DNA of 29,585 nucleotides, taken from contig CAYIKP010000011.1 of assembly GCA_964364225.1 (NCBI GenBank), positions 1-29,585 on the forward strand, read 5' to 3'. This stretch comes from 12-FULL-44-12b sp964364225 (GTDB lineage Bacteria > Patescibacteriota > Minisyncoccia > Phycocordibacterales > Zambryskibacteraceae). The notes beneath the pieces are model-generated. The model had not been told where the DNA came from. It saw nothing but the letters and a program-made list of their open reading frames with translations, and did no database searches. Made by a program: the position numbers and the translations under genes. Within the stretch, counting starts at the first letter, position 1. Every line of letters begins with the position of its first letter. Positions 1 through 8,275 of the stretch are shown in pieces.

Positions 1-663
1 GTTATTGATACTGAACAAGCTTTCAAAGATTTACTTAACCAATATAATTTGTTCCAAAAACAACTAGAGATTGATATAACAAAGTTTAATAATATTCGTT
101 CTGATAATCCATATTATGAAAAAAGAGCCGACTACACAGAGAATTTATTGAACGATTTTCGCTATACCGTAAGGGTTTTGGAAAGTTTCTCTGGTAGTGC
201 GTCTAAAACACGAGAACTAATTGATACTTATAAAACTAAATTGTTTGAAATTAAAAAAGAATATAACTTTAGGGTTAAGGACTATGAAGACCTAGCGGAA
301 GCAATGAAAACAAACATTACTTTACCGACACCAACTACTAGCAGAGAAGCTAAATTAAGTGATATAGATAGAAGAATATTTCCACTCATCAACGATTACA
401 TAGTTGTATACGATGATTTTTATTCAAAATACAAAACTTATTATAGCGACAGAGAACGTTACCCAGATATGCCAGAAATTAAAAGTATTTATCAAATAAA
501 GAGGTTTATAGATTCTTACAGAGTAATTGATGGATACAAAATGCCTTGTAACAACAGTCTTTATGATTCCATACCAGTGGATAACACTACTTGGAAAAAC
601 CAATATGAGAGTATCAAAGTATTAAAAGCCTGTCTTGAAGAAATCTATATTCCAAATAGATAG
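1..663 (+). CDS. Hypothetical protein, 5'-truncated by window edge
   Basis: An open frame runs from base 1 with no stop before it, so the true start lies upstream; the TTG at 49 is only an internal codon. About 220 residues are visible. They are rich in charged, Tyr and Asn residues and probably mostly helical, with no signal peptide, membrane segment or catalytic motif that I recognise. The gene lies upstream of an element-encoded serine recombinase on the same strand, so it is probably cargo of the same integrative element. Codon use is AT-rich, like most of the window. Function unknown. Confidence 0.7.
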   Translation, partial: VIDTEQAFKDLLNQYNLFQKQLEIDITKFNNIRSDNPYYEKRADYTENLLNDFRYTVRVLESFSGSASKTRELIDTYKTKLFEIKKEYNFRVKDYEDLAEAMKTNITLPTPTTSREAKLSDIDRRIFPLINDYIVVYDDFYSKYKTYYSDRERYPDMPEIKSIYQIKRFIDSYRVIDGYKMPCNNSLYDSIPVDNTTWKNQYESIKVLKACLEEIYIPNR

Positions 664-790
664 ATTAGTTTGATTAATTGATTTTTTCACTGGAAATTAT
701 TGGAATGTAGAGAAAAAAGGTAGGAGAAGGTTGGATATTGAAATAGGGCTGATAAAGGAATAAAGTGAGACTAATAATACAAAGAACGCC

Positions 791-2023
791 ATGGAGAATC
801 TCTCCACAAATCTTGAACGTCACTATAAGGCCACTGAAAGCAAGGGCACAGTTTTTGAGTTTTTTACTGCCCTATCAGATTATTTACAATTTGTTGAGAA
901 CGAACCAGCTCTTAAAGCGCTTAAAGAGAAAGAACTACAAAAGAAGCAGGGAGAAATGGATAAACTGGCTGAGTTTGAGCAGAAATCCCTTGAAGAACTT
1001 GAGGTAGCAAAAGACAAACTCTTGGAAATCATCAAGAGAAAGAAGCTAGACTCCAACTTGTTTCAAGGAGGGCATGTCTCTATATGGAGTGGCAATATTC
1101 TAGAAGATTTCAAAAGATTCGAAGAAGGCGGAATGCATATTAGTGGCTTCCGAACAGATAACATTGAAAATTTTCTCTGGGAGATAGCTATCGACTTATC
1201 AAGACGAGGTATTAAAAAAGACCTTGAGGAGTTTTTAGATAAAGATTCTTACCCAAACAATATCAACGGGAACTATAAATTCTCTCCTACGCTTAAGTTG
1301 AGCAGGACACAAAGAGAGTTTATTACCCAATCAAGGACAGTCGAGATGTGGGGTGCTTTCGATGAGCTTGAAGATTTTCGTAAAGCAGCTAGCGAAGTTG
1401 CAAATAACACTCGATGGGATTTAATAATGGCGAAGTATGGAACTGGTGCCAGACATGACCTCGAAGCAAAAGACGCTGTTAATGTTACTTTCTTGGCGGG
1501 TGAATGGGCTGAAATTGTGAAGGCAAATTCAGATATGTTTCCAAGACACACGACCTCACGGCCGTTGAATCGTCTAAATGTGCCTGCCTTTAAAAGGCAC
1601 CTCGAACGAACATATATCTATCTGTGTAAAGAAGTGGATAAACTACCTCTTCTTGGAGAAGTAAGTTGGTGGGGAGGAACTTCTTTACCGTCCTACAAAT
1701 CTGAGGAACACACCATCTACTTGGATGGACGTCCTTGTGACATAGGCTCAACATCTAGATTTGAACAAATTTTGTGTGAACACTTGTTTAAGATGACTGG
1801 AGAGTGGGTTCAAGAATGGAACGTTAAGCAACTTCTTATACCAAAAGGGAAAAGCAAACCAACCAAGCGAGTTTTTAAGGATACAATTGACCGCATTAAC
1901 TTGAAGATTAAAAAAGAACTCAAAATAGCTGGCATGCTGGAATATAAAGCTGGGGTGGAATCAGATTCTGCACAAGTGAGAGTTAGTCATAAACTTTTTC
2001 CACAGCTTTCGGTCAAGGAATAA
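791..2023 (+). CDS. Hypothetical protein (410 aa), element cargo
   Basis: This is a long, well-formed frame starting at ATG 791. The N-terminal ~90 residues are strongly charged and likely coiled coil (several KELQKK-type stretches around residues 45-85). The middle is mixed alpha/beta, and the C-terminal ~110 residues are lysine-rich and helical, ending in a possible winged-helix-like fold; that last point is weak. There is no recognised catalytic motif. A TAATAAT box at 772-778 sits 12 bases before the ATG, so the transcript may be nearly leaderless. A short hairpin and T-run after the stop (2049-2070) look like a terminator. It probably travels with the downstream recombinase; function unknown. 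Confidence 0.8.
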   Translation: MENLSTNLERHYKATESKGTVFEFFTALSDYLQFVENEPALKALKEKELQKKQGEMDKLAEFEQKSLEELEVAKDKLLEIIKRKKLDSNLFQGGHVSIWSGNILEDFKRFEEGGMHISGFRTDNIENFLWEIAIDLSRRGIKKDLEEFLDKDSYPNNINGNYKFSPTLKLSRTQREFITQSRTVEMWGAFDELEDFRKAASEVANNTRWDLIMAKYGTGARHDLEAKDAVNVTFLAGEWAEIVKANSDMFPRHTTSRPLNRLNVPAFKRHLERTYIYLCKEVDKLPLLGEVSWWGGTSLPSYKSEEHTIYLDGRPCDIGSTSRFEQILCEHLFKMTGEWVQEWNVKQLLIPKGKSKPTKRVFKDTIDRINLKIKKELKIAGMLEYKAGVESDSAQVRVSHKLFPQLSVKE

Positions 2024-2048
2024 TTTTGCAAACATCTTGCTTAAACAG

Positions 2049-2070
2049 CCCTTTATATAAGGGTATTTTT
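2049..2070 (+). terminator. Short intrinsic terminator after the 410-aa gene
   Basis: CCCTT and AAGGG form a five-pair stem around TATAT, followed by TATTTTTT. The stem is short, so termination may be weak. Confidence 0.5.
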
Positions 2071-2147
2071 TAATGCATGTAAACGACTCGACGTGAGTCA
2101 CACAACTGAATTGATATTGGATGTAGTCCAGTTTTTTATTTGGAAAT

Positions 2148-2213
2148 CGAACGCCGAATAAGTCCCTTGCCTACTTGGCGGAGAGCTCAGGCGTTCGAGC
2201 TCCTTCCAAGTAG
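2148..2213 (+). promoter_or_regulatory. Structured non-coding segment with predicted pseudoknot
   Basis: CTACTTGG (2171-2178) pairs with CCAAGTAG (2206-2213), and GAGCTC (2183-2188) pairs with GAGCTC (2197-2202), closing an eight-base loop at 2189-2196. Seven bases of that loop (GGCGTTC, 2190-2196) are exactly complementary to GAACGCC at 2149-2155, just 5' of the hairpin, so an H-type pseudoknot could form. It lies 32 bases before the 73-aa gene of the recombinase group. It may be a leader RNA, an independent small RNA or a protein-binding DNA site of the element. The region 2085-2133 just upstream also holds two small hairpins (GACTC/GAGTC and AACTG/CAGTT). Confidence 0.45.
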
Positions 2214-2244
2214 AGAACGGATTTATAAGTAGCGTCATAAAAAA

Positions 2245-2466
2245 ATGAAAGCACAAATAGTGGGTATAAATCCCACAGGGAATTTTATCAACGTCTTCTT
2301 CAAATTAACTGATGGAAAGTCTGCTCACACTTTTACTGGGAAGCAGTATAGAAACTATGCGATTTGGAAGCAGTTCAAGGTCGGAGATTGGGTTGAGGGT
2401 CTCAATTGGAGAGATGAGAAGAAAAGGCTAATAGACGCAGATTCTCCTGCTTATTTAGTTTCCTAA
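2245..2466 (+). CDS. Small hypothetical protein (73 aa)
   Basis: Complete small frame from ATG 2245 to TAA. The product is predicted to be compact and beta-rich (alternating hydrophobics from MKAQIVGINPTG on, then a KVGDWVEGLNW segment), which would suit an SH3/OB-like small domain, but I cannot name a family. It sits 11 bases before the next small gene, and all three frames up to the recombinase run in one direction, suggesting one operon. A TTATAAG stretch at 2222-2228 is a possible -10 element. No SD sequence is evident. Whether it takes part in recombination control is unknown. Confidence 0.6.
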   Translation: MKAQIVGINPTGNFINVFFKLTDGKSAHTFTGKQYRNYAIWKQFKVGDWVEGLNWRDEKKRLIDADSPAYLVS

Positions 2467-2477
2467 CAATGTAAAGG

Positions 2478-2687
2478 ATGGTAAGCGTTGAGGAGTTAAA
2501 AAAGGATTTAGGAGACCAGTTTACAGATACTCAAGTAGAAAACTTGAGGGATGCACTTTATGCTTTGGCCGAAAATCTCCTTGATGATTACATTAATTCT
2601 TGTGCTAATGTTGAACCAATATGCAAAAAGCTCTCATATACTGTCGAGTCTCGTCAGAGAGACAAAAAAATGAAGGACATGGATTAG
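2478..2687 (+). CDS. Small hypothetical protein overlapping the recombinase
   Basis: A 69-residue acidic, helical protein. Its last 67 bases overlap the recombinase gene in another frame, which makes translational coupling likely. The N-terminal ~45 residues look like a genuine helical domain (VSVEELKKDLGDQF, then DALYALAENLLDDYI). The C-terminal tail past about residue 48 is dictated by the recombinase codons and is probably less constrained. Its position directly before a serine recombinase suggests a recombination accessory protein or regulator, but only by context. Confidence 0.55.
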   Translation: MVSVEELKKDLGDQFTDTQVENLRDALYALAENLLDDYINSCANVEPICKKLSYTVESRQRDKKMKDMD

Positions 2688-4138
2688 AAAGTCAGGAGCA
2701 TCGTTGTAGAGAATATTCAAACCAAAAAGGTTATGAAGTAGAAAAAGTTTTTGGAGACAGTTTTTCTGGTGGAGGTGACTATTTAAAACGCCCCGCAATG
2801 TCCCAAATGCTCGACTACATGGACGCGAAGCCCTACAACAGCTACGTTGTCGTATTTGATGATTTAAAGCGACTTGCGAGAGATACCGAACAACACCTAA
2901 AGTTAAAAAAGGCACTTCAATTAAGACGTGCAAAAGTTGAATGTCCAAATTTTGTTTTTACTGACTCTCCCGAAGGAAAATATGTTGAGACGATAATGGC
3001 AGCAGGAGCAGAACTTGAGCGTGAGCAAAATCGTAGGCAAGTTATGCAGAAGATGAAAGCTAGGATTGAGATGGGTTATTGGCCATTCCCAAGCTTGCCT
3101 GTGGGGTATAAACACAAGAAGATTACAGTAAGTAGTAATTCAATCGCAACGCCAGTAGAGCCACAAGCACATGTAGTAAAAGAAGCTCTAGAGGGTTTTG
3201 CTTCTGGAAGATTTCAAGAGCAGGTAGATGTTCAGAGATTTCTTAAGGATAGAAAACTAAATGGTGATAAACCAGTTTATCTTGAGCAGGTTAAGAGAAT
3301 ACTTTCTGAAAGTTTATTTTTTTCTGGCTATGTTGAGTATAAACCTTGGGAAGTAAGTTTAAGGAAAGGTCAACATGAACCACTTATTAGTTTAGAGGTT
3401 CACGAAAAAATAAAAGAAAAGTTAAATGGGAAGGTTAGAACGCATGTAAAAAAGTTTCTTAATCCAGACTTTCCTTTAAGAAAGTTTGTTGTTTGCTCTG
3501 GGTGTGGACGCCACCAGACGGGAAGCCATAGCAGAGGAAGAAATGGCAGACAACCATATTATTGGTGTAACACGGCTGGTTGTAGTGAAAGATATAAAGC
3601 AATTCGTAGAGACAATATACACACCGAGTTTGAAGAAATTCTAAAAAGGATTAAACCAAGTGAAGAGGTTTTAACTTTGACAAAAGTGATAGTAAAAAAT
3701 GTGTGGCAAAAGAAAGAGGGGGAGATGTTAAGTAAACGAAAAGAAATGATTAATGAACTTTCAAAAATTGTTTCAGAGCGAGAAAGGTTATTGGAAAGAT
3801 TAACAAAGGCCATCGATGAAAATGTTATTTCTGTTTATGAAAACAAACTTAGTGAGACGGCAGAAAAAGAATTAGTTCTAAAAAGTTCTATTAGTTCCTT
3901 TGATGAACATAAACCAAACATTGAAACCGCTCTAAATATTGTTTTTGATTTTCTAGAAAATCCGTTAATTCAATGGCAAAAAGGAGATATTCATAGGAAA
4001 AAACTGGTTCTAAACTTAATCTTTGAACAGAATTTGGCATACAGCAGAAAAAACGGTTTTGAAACCGCTATTCTGTCGCTACCCCTAAGGGTATTTACCC
4101 TCCCAAAGGCTCAAAAATCGTGTCTAGTGGAGATGTAG
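2621..4138 (+). CDS. Large serine recombinase (site-specific integrase)
   Basis: The 505-residue protein has the layout of large serine integrases. The N-terminal resolvase domain (about 1-150) has the YCRVS motif with the probable catalytic serine at residue 11 and Arg9 beside it, and the DDLKRLARD segment with the conserved active-site arginines. A recombinase domain follows (about 165-270), then a zinc ribbon (about 290-330) with CSGC and two later cysteines, and a coiled coil (about 355-410) as used for synapsis control. The final residues, LVEM, are translated from the antisense of the ssrA acceptor stem, so the gene abuts its probable attachment site. ATG 2621 is chosen because the resolvase domain begins at once. 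It would catalyse integration and excision of the element. Confidence 0.93.
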   Translation: MQKALIYCRVSSERQKNEGHGLESQEHRCREYSNQKGYEVEKVFGDSFSGGGDYLKRPAMSQMLDYMDAKPYNSYVVVFDDLKRLARDTEQHLKLKKALQLRRAKVECPNFVFTDSPEGKYVETIMAAGAELEREQNRRQVMQKMKARIEMGYWPFPSLPVGYKHKKITVSSNSIATPVEPQAHVVKEALEGFASGRFQEQVDVQRFLKDRKLNGDKPVYLEQVKRILSESLFFSGYVEYKPWEVSLRKGQHEPLISLEVHEKIKEKLNGKVRTHVKKFLNPDFPLRKFVVCSGCGRHQTGSHSRGRNGRQPYYWCNTAGCSERYKAIRRDNIHTEFEEILKRIKPSEEVLTLTKVIVKNVWQKKEGEMLSKRKEMINELSKIVSERERLLERLTKAIDENVISVYENKLSETAEKELVLKSSISSFDEHKPNIETALNIVFDFLENPLIQWQKGDIHRKKLVLNLIFEQNLAYSRKNGFETAILSLPLRVFTLPKAQKSCLVEM

Positions 4139-4513
4139 GGAATTGAACCCTAGTGCAAGTTGGGTTTCCGGAAAAGTCTACGAAAATAGTTTATTTAGTT
4201 TTTGGGTGATGTGTCATAAATAAACAAAGCACACACCACTTAAGCCCTGTTACTCTCTTTGTTATGGGCCACAACAAAGCGAGGTGCCTCATTAAGCCAA
4301 ATGTTTACGTGAGAGGCGTCGTGTAAACATTTGTCGCACAGTCCACGCAATTAAGCGCGAGCGAATGCGAACTGGAAGTTGTCAGCCGTAAAATACGGAG
4401 AAACTTGTGCTACTGCTGTTTGTTTTGCAGTTAGAGTTTTAGAAAGTTTAAAGAGTTATCCGGCTCCTTTCGCATTTTCCGGAGACTACATCTTGTCGAT
4501 GCCTGGCATCCCC
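4125..4513 (-). ncRNA. ssrA: tmRNA (transfer-messenger RNA)
   Basis: On the minus strand the 5' end GGGGATG (4513-4507) pairs with CATCTCC (4135-4129) to form the tRNA-like acceptor stem, and a TTCAATTC T-loop lies just inside the 3' end. The tag frame starts at GCA (4428) and runs 25 codons to TAA (4351-4353), beginning AKQTAV and ending FAFARA. Several pseudoknot-capable arms follow. Bases after the discriminator A read CTA rather than CCA, so the tail must be added after processing. It rescues stalled ribosomes together with SmpB, whose gene ends nine bases upstream. Its 3' end overlaps the recombinase stop region. Confidence 0.95.
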
Positions 4514-4522
4514 GTATGAAAA

Positions 4523-4969
4523 TTAACCATTCTTCAATGTTCTGCGTATTTCTCGCTCCGCTTCACGCTTTTTAATTGTTTGGCGTTTGTCGCCCTTTTT
4601 CTTTCCTTTTGCGACGGCTAAGCGGAGCTTGATTACGCGACCCTTATTATACATCGAAATGGGTACTAATGTCAAACCTTTACTTACCTCAAAATCGGCC
4701 AATTTGGCTATCTCTTTTTTAGAGGCGAGAAGTATACGGCTACGCTCCTTATCGTATGATTCAGGGGTATTTTTGGGCTGGTAGGGCTCTATACGGGCAT
4801 TTATAAGAAAAAGCTCCCCACCACGCACTACGGCATAAGAGCCATCCAAAGAGGCTTTTCCATTGCGGACAGACTTAGTTTCAAATCCATTTAATTTTAT
4901 GCCAACCTCTAATTCTTCAAGGATTTCATAATTAAATTTAGCCTTTTTATTTTCTACGTAATTACTCAT
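4523..4969 (-). CDS. smpB: SsrA-binding protein SmpB
   Basis: Starting from ATG 4969 the product is 148 residues (MSNYVENKKAKFNYEI...), a typical SmpB length. The family's features are visible: a GIKLNGFETKSVRNGK segment early in the OB-fold, SYAVVRGGELFLINARI, the central YNKGRVIKLRLAVAKGKK stretch, and a basic C-terminal tail rich in K and R that enters the empty decoding channel. An in-frame GTG at 4981 would add four residues; I prefer ATG on N-terminal similarity to the family. The stop is nine bases from the first base of tmRNA on the same strand, so protein and RNA partner are probably cotranscribed. Confidence 0.96.
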   Translation of the reverse strand: MSNYVENKKAKFNYEILEELEVGIKLNGFETKSVRNGKASLDGSYAVVRGGELFLINARIEPYQPKNTPESYDKERSRILLASKKEIAKLADFEVSKGLTLVPISMYNKGRVIKLRLAVAKGKKKGDKRQTIKKREAEREIRRTLKNG

Positions 4970-5008
4970 TGCAATATTCACCCTAGAAACTTTTTAATCA
5001 TAAATCCC

Positions 5009-5014
5009 ATTATA
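5009..5014 (-). promoter_or_regulatory. Probable smpB-ssrA promoter -10 box
   Basis: On the minus strand TATAAT lies at 5014-5009 with TTGAAA 19 bases upstream. The start codon follows about 30-40 bases downstream. Confidence 0.5.
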
Positions 5015-5118
5015 TTTAGGACATTCGGGTGATTTTCAAATAGTATATATGAATTATTACAAAATTAGGTTATTAAAAAGTTTATAGGGCAAGTAGTAGC
5101 AAACCTAAACTTTTTAAA

Positions 5119-5124
5119 TATAAT
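5119..5124 (+). promoter_or_regulatory. ftsH promoter -10 box, near-leaderless start
   Basis: TATAAT ends ten bases before the ATG at 5135, leaving at most a few untranslated bases. No SD sequence precedes the start. Confidence 0.6.
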
Positions 5125-5134
5125 ACTCGTACTA

Positions 5135-7108
5135 ATGCCCCCAACACCAAAACTTCCCAAAAAACCAATAAGTAAGGATCCATTGAAAAAGGTGCCTTTT
5201 GGAGACTCGTCAAAAAAAATAAAGATCATTATTAAAAAGGATTTTAAAATGCCTAAGGGCGGATTTATTGGCAATCTAATTTCAGTAATTTTGGTTTTAT
5301 TAATCCTCGTTTCTTTTTCGGGGCTTATTACTAATGATAAAAAAGCAGAAACAGTTCCGCTTTCACAATTAGCAAAAAATATAGAGGCTGGCGTCGTAAA
5401 AGAAATAAAAGTAAAAGGAGACAAAATAATAAGCACACTAAATGATGGTAAGGAAAACATAACCACAAAAGAAACAGATGCTTCTCTTCTAAATACACTT
5501 TCAGACTACGGAATTTCAAAAGAAAAATTAAATGTGGTTTCTATAGAAGTCGTTGCTCCGTCAGGATTTTGGTATTGGCTTGTAAATATTTTACCAATCC
5601 TTTTACCAATCCTCTTTATCGTTTTTTTCTTTTGGTATTTATCTCGCCAAGCTAAAGGGGCTGGTATGCAAGCGTTTACATTTGGTCAAAGTAAGCCCCG
5701 CATTGTTACTCCAGAAAATACAAAACAAAAAATTCTCTTCAAAGATGTAGCTGGGGCAAAAGAAGCAAAACAAGAACTCTCTGAAATAGTAGATTTTCTT
5801 AAAAATCCTAAAAAGTTTTTAGATATTGGCGCACAAATTCCAAAGGGGGTTATTTTGATGGGCGCACCGGGCACAGGAAAAACTTTACTTGCCAGAGCCG
5901 TGGCTGGGGAAGCGGGCGTTTCTTTCTTCTCAATATCTGGTTCCGAATTTGTTGAAATGTTTGTGGGGGTGGGTGCATCTCGTGTGCGTGACCTTTTTCA
6001 AATGGCAAAAGTATCAAGTCCCTCAATTGTCTTTATTGATGAGATAGATGCAGTTGGGCGTTCTCGTGGGGTAGGTCTAGGTGGTGGAAACGATGAAAGA
6101 GAACAAACACTCAATCAAATTTTGGTTGAAATGGATGGTTTTGAACCAAACGAAAAAGTGATAGTTATGGCAGCAACAAACAGGCCCGATGTTTTAGATC
6201 CAGCCTTATTAAGACCAGGGCGTTTTGACAGGCGGGTTGTTATAGATCTTCCAGATCGTAACGACAGAGAAGAGATTTTAGTGATTCATTCACGTACTAA
6301 ACCATTTGCTGAAGATGTAAAACTTTCTGTTATTGCTGAGCGCACTCCAGGATTTTCTGGCGCAGACTTGTACTCACTTATGAACGAAGGCGCGATTTTA
6401 GCGGCACGCGAAAATAGAACAAAAGTTTCTCAGTACGATCTTGTTAGGTCAATTGAAAAAGTAATGCTTGGCCCTGAAAGAAGATCGCATTTGTTTTCTA
6501 AGAAAGAAAAAGAAATCACTGCTTATCACGAAGCTGGGCATGCACTCGTTGCATCAGTTCTTCCTTATGCAGATCCAGTACACAAAATTTCTATAATTGC
6601 TCGTGGTAGTGCAGGGGGATACACATTAAAACTTCCACTTGAAGACAGAAAACTTCATTCAAAGAAAGAATTTCTTGATGATATAGCAATGGCGCTCGGT
6701 GGATTTGTTGCAGAGAAAATGGTTTTTGGTGATATCACTACTGGTCCATCAAACGATCTACAAGTTTCAACAGCTTTGGCCCGCGATATGGTTACAAAAT
6801 ATGGAATGTCAGACAAAATTGGTCCCCAAGCATTAGAAACTTCCGCTGGAACGGCTCTGTTTGGAAAAGGAGTAAGTGAAGAATATTCAGAAAAAGTAGC
6901 AAGCCTGATTGATTCCGAAGTAGATTTAATAATGCGTGAAGCACTGGAGAAAGCAGAAAAAATATTGAAAAAATACAGAAAACTTCTAAATATTATTGCT
7001 AAGCGTTTAGTGGAAGTAGAGACATTAGAGCGGGACGAATTTGAATCTATACTTGTAGCTAACGGGGTTACACCTAAAAAGAAACTAGACATTGAGCATC
7101 AATCCTAG
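5135..7108 (+). CDS. ftsH: ATP-dependent zinc metalloprotease FtsH
   Basis: A 657-residue membrane AAA+ protease. An unusually basic N-terminal cytoplasmic extension (about 45 residues) precedes TM1 (about 46-65). The periplasmic domain spans about 66-145 and TM2 about 147-169. In the AAA domain, Walker A GAPGTGKT is at 243-250, Walker B FIDEID at 300-305, and arginine-finger-containing LLRPGRFDRR at about 358-367. The peptidase has the zinc site HEAGH at 465-469, with a likely third ligand Asp in the PSNDLQ segment near 541. It degrades unneeded or misassembled membrane and short-lived cytosolic proteins. The start sits ten bases after a TATAAT box. The following gene begins 13 bases after the stop. 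Confidence 0.97.
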   Translation: MPPTPKLPKKPISKDPLKKVPFGDSSKKIKIIIKKDFKMPKGGFIGNLISVILVLLILVSFSGLITNDKKAETVPLSQLAKNIEAGVVKEIKVKGDKIISTLNDGKENITTKETDASLLNTLSDYGISKEKLNVVSIEVVAPSGFWYWLVNILPILLPILFIVFFFWYLSRQAKGAGMQAFTFGQSKPRIVTPENTKQKILFKDVAGAKEAKQELSEIVDFLKNPKKFLDIGAQIPKGVILMGAPGTGKTLLARAVAGEAGVSFFSISGSEFVEMFVGVGASRVRDLFQMAKVSSPSIVFIDEIDAVGRSRGVGLGGGNDEREQTLNQILVEMDGFEPNEKVIVMAATNRPDVLDPALLRPGRFDRRVVIDLPDRNDREEILVIHSRTKPFAEDVKLSVIAERTPGFSGADLYSLMNEGAILAARENRTKVSQYDLVRSIEKVMLGPERRSHLFSKKEKEITAYHEAGHALVASVLPYADPVHKISIIARGSAGGYTLKLPLEDRKLHSKKEFLDDIAMALGGFVAEKMVFGDITTGPSNDLQVSTALARDMVTKYGMSDKIGPQALETSAGTALFGKGVSEEYSEKVASLIDSEVDLIMREALEKAEKILKKYRKLLNIIAKRLVEVETLERDEFESILVANGVTPKKKLDIEHQS

Positions 7109-7121
7109 TAGTCTCTTAGTT

Positions 7122-7976
7122 ATGAGAAATTCATTTGCAGAGGGGTTTTTGGATAGGGCGGACATTGATCATTTTCATATAGAGGCATTAAGGGTATTAG
7201 AGAGTACACGTATAAAAGAAACAGATTTTGTTGATAGATATGGTCAAACGGCTATAGATCGCGATTTGGCTACTGTTGCAAGAGATAAAAAGCACCACAA
7301 AGAAAGTGAAGGTGCGGAAGACAAAAAAGAATCTAAAAAGATATCAGATATCTTTGAAGCTGTTGTTGTAGAGCAGGGAGAATTAAGTGAGTGGTTTGGC
7401 GGAAACGCTTTCACAATGAAAACATCAGAATATGATGATTTTGAAAATGGAGTAGATATGGTAATAGAGTTTAGAGAAGACGATCCAGCCGAGACTTCAC
7501 ATCTTGGTCTTGCCACTGATGTTACATTTAGAACTGATTCCACTTCCAAATTTAATCACATTAAGGGTCTTATAGACAAAGGCAGGATGGCCACGGTTAA
7601 GTATTTCGATGGCGATGAACACCAATTTCCAGAAGTAATAGTAGGCGCAGATGCAAAAACAATACTAGAGCTTGCAGAATTGAGGGCCGGTCGCAAAAAT
7701 AATAAAGTATTGGGTGAACATAGAATTCAGATAATGGTTTTATTACAAATGAAAGATCAGCTAGAAACCTTTGCCATGTATGCAGAAAGCATAGGAAAAG
7801 TAGATATCGCCAGAGTTTACAGAGAAAGACTTGAATTAGTAAGTGGTATTTTAGCTACGAAGTCAGACTTATTTAAAAAAGTAGCACACGAATTAGATGA
7901 TGATCCTGTGCATTTCAATATAATGACTGCATCGGCTCGTATCAGGGCGTCTTTGCAACAGGGAATTGCCGCATAA
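7122..7976 (+). CDS. Conserved hypothetical protein downstream of ftsH
   Basis: I start this gene at ATG 7122 (MRNSFAEGFLDRAD); the in-frame TTG at 7092 would overlap ftsH and is less likely. The 284-residue soluble protein has a charged N-terminal half and a segment DFENGVDMVIEF followed by LGLATDVTF, which loosely resembles the spaced acidic residues of PD-(D/E)XK folds but lacks a clear following lysine. The C-terminal half is helical. I recall similar unnamed proteins in Parcubacteria genomes but cannot assign a function. Short spacing suggests cotranscription with ftsH, and a terminator follows immediately. Confidence 0.8.
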   Translation: MRNSFAEGFLDRADIDHFHIEALRVLESTRIKETDFVDRYGQTAIDRDLATVARDKKHHKESEGAEDKKESKKISDIFEAVVVEQGELSEWFGGNAFTMKTSEYDDFENGVDMVIEFREDDPAETSHLGLATDVTFRTDSTSKFNHIKGLIDKGRMATVKYFDGDEHQFPEVIVGADAKTILELAELRAGRKNNKVLGEHRIQIMVLLQMKDQLETFAMYAESIGKVDIARVYRERLELVSGILATKSDLFKKVAHELDDDPVHFNIMTASARIRASLQQGIAA

Positions 7977-7980
7977 AACA

Positions 7981-8014
7981 AAAATCTCTTCCGGACATGT
8001 TTGGAAGAGATTTT
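7981..8014 (+). terminator. Intrinsic terminator closing the ftsH operon
   Basis: AAAATCTCTTCC (7981-7992) pairs perfectly with GGAAGAGATTTT (8003-8014), followed by more T. The A-run on the left could also serve the convergent gene, making it bidirectional. Confidence 0.85.
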
Positions 8015-8041
8015 TATTCGCACTTAAAGTTTGTAGCGGAA

Positions 8042-8242
8042 CTACATTGGCTTTGTTGTGCAGAAGTTACAATTGTTCTTATGGGTGAAGATTTCGTACA
8101 AAGCTGAAAGACCAACTAGGACGTAAACAACTTGCATCACTCCCATTGGAATCCAGTTCGCTAGGCCATAGCTAAATGCTTCTAGTAGCCAGTTCAAACC
8201 TCCAATAACCAAAAGAATAAATGTGATTTTATGAAGATTCAT
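8042..8242 (-). CDS. DUF378-like small membrane protein
   Basis: A 66-residue protein with two hydrophobic segments: about residues 5-25 (ITFILLVIGGLNWLLEAF) and about 33-52 (MGVMQVVYVLVGLSALYEIF). The GGLNWL motif and the VGLSALYEIF ending of the second helix match the DUF378/YuzA family of tiny integral membrane proteins, whose function is unknown. The tail NNCNFCTT carries a CxxC pair after the second helix. It is transcribed convergently to the ftsH operon, with a TATAAT box at 8281-8276 on its own strand. Confidence 0.85.
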   Translation of the reverse strand: MNLHKITFILLVIGGLNWLLEAFSYGLANWIPMGVMQVVYVLVGLSALYEIFTHKNNCNFCTTKPM

Positions 8243-8275
8243 TTGATTAACATTAATTAATAAAGGTACCCATCT

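Larger units (their letters stand above)
1..4138 (+). mobile_element. Right end of an integrative element in ssrA (left end outside window)
   Basis: Four genes of unknown function precede a large serine recombinase on the same strand, and the recombinase reading frame closes inside the antisense 3' end of ssrA. Integrase genes lying directly against the attachment site at an RNA-gene 3' end are the usual layout of integrative elements. Serine integrases are known to use such sites, although tyrosine integrases do so more often. I found no second copy of the ssrA 3' end between 1 and 2620, so the left boundary must be off-window or too diverged to see. The exact crossover is inferred, not seen. 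Confidence 0.55.

Noticed and set aside
765..1007. 80-aa plus-strand frame overlapping the 410-aa gene
   Set aside because: Arg/Lys/Leu-rich shadow of the longer frame with no independent start signal.
1..2620. A left attachment-site copy of the ssrA 3' end within the window
   Set aside because: Scanning both strands found only short resemblance (GGATGTAG near 2119-2126), far below a real duplicate.
6655..7092. 145-aa minus-strand frame inside ftsH
   Set aside because: Antisense shadow of a strongly conserved protease gene; Ser-rich low-complexity product.
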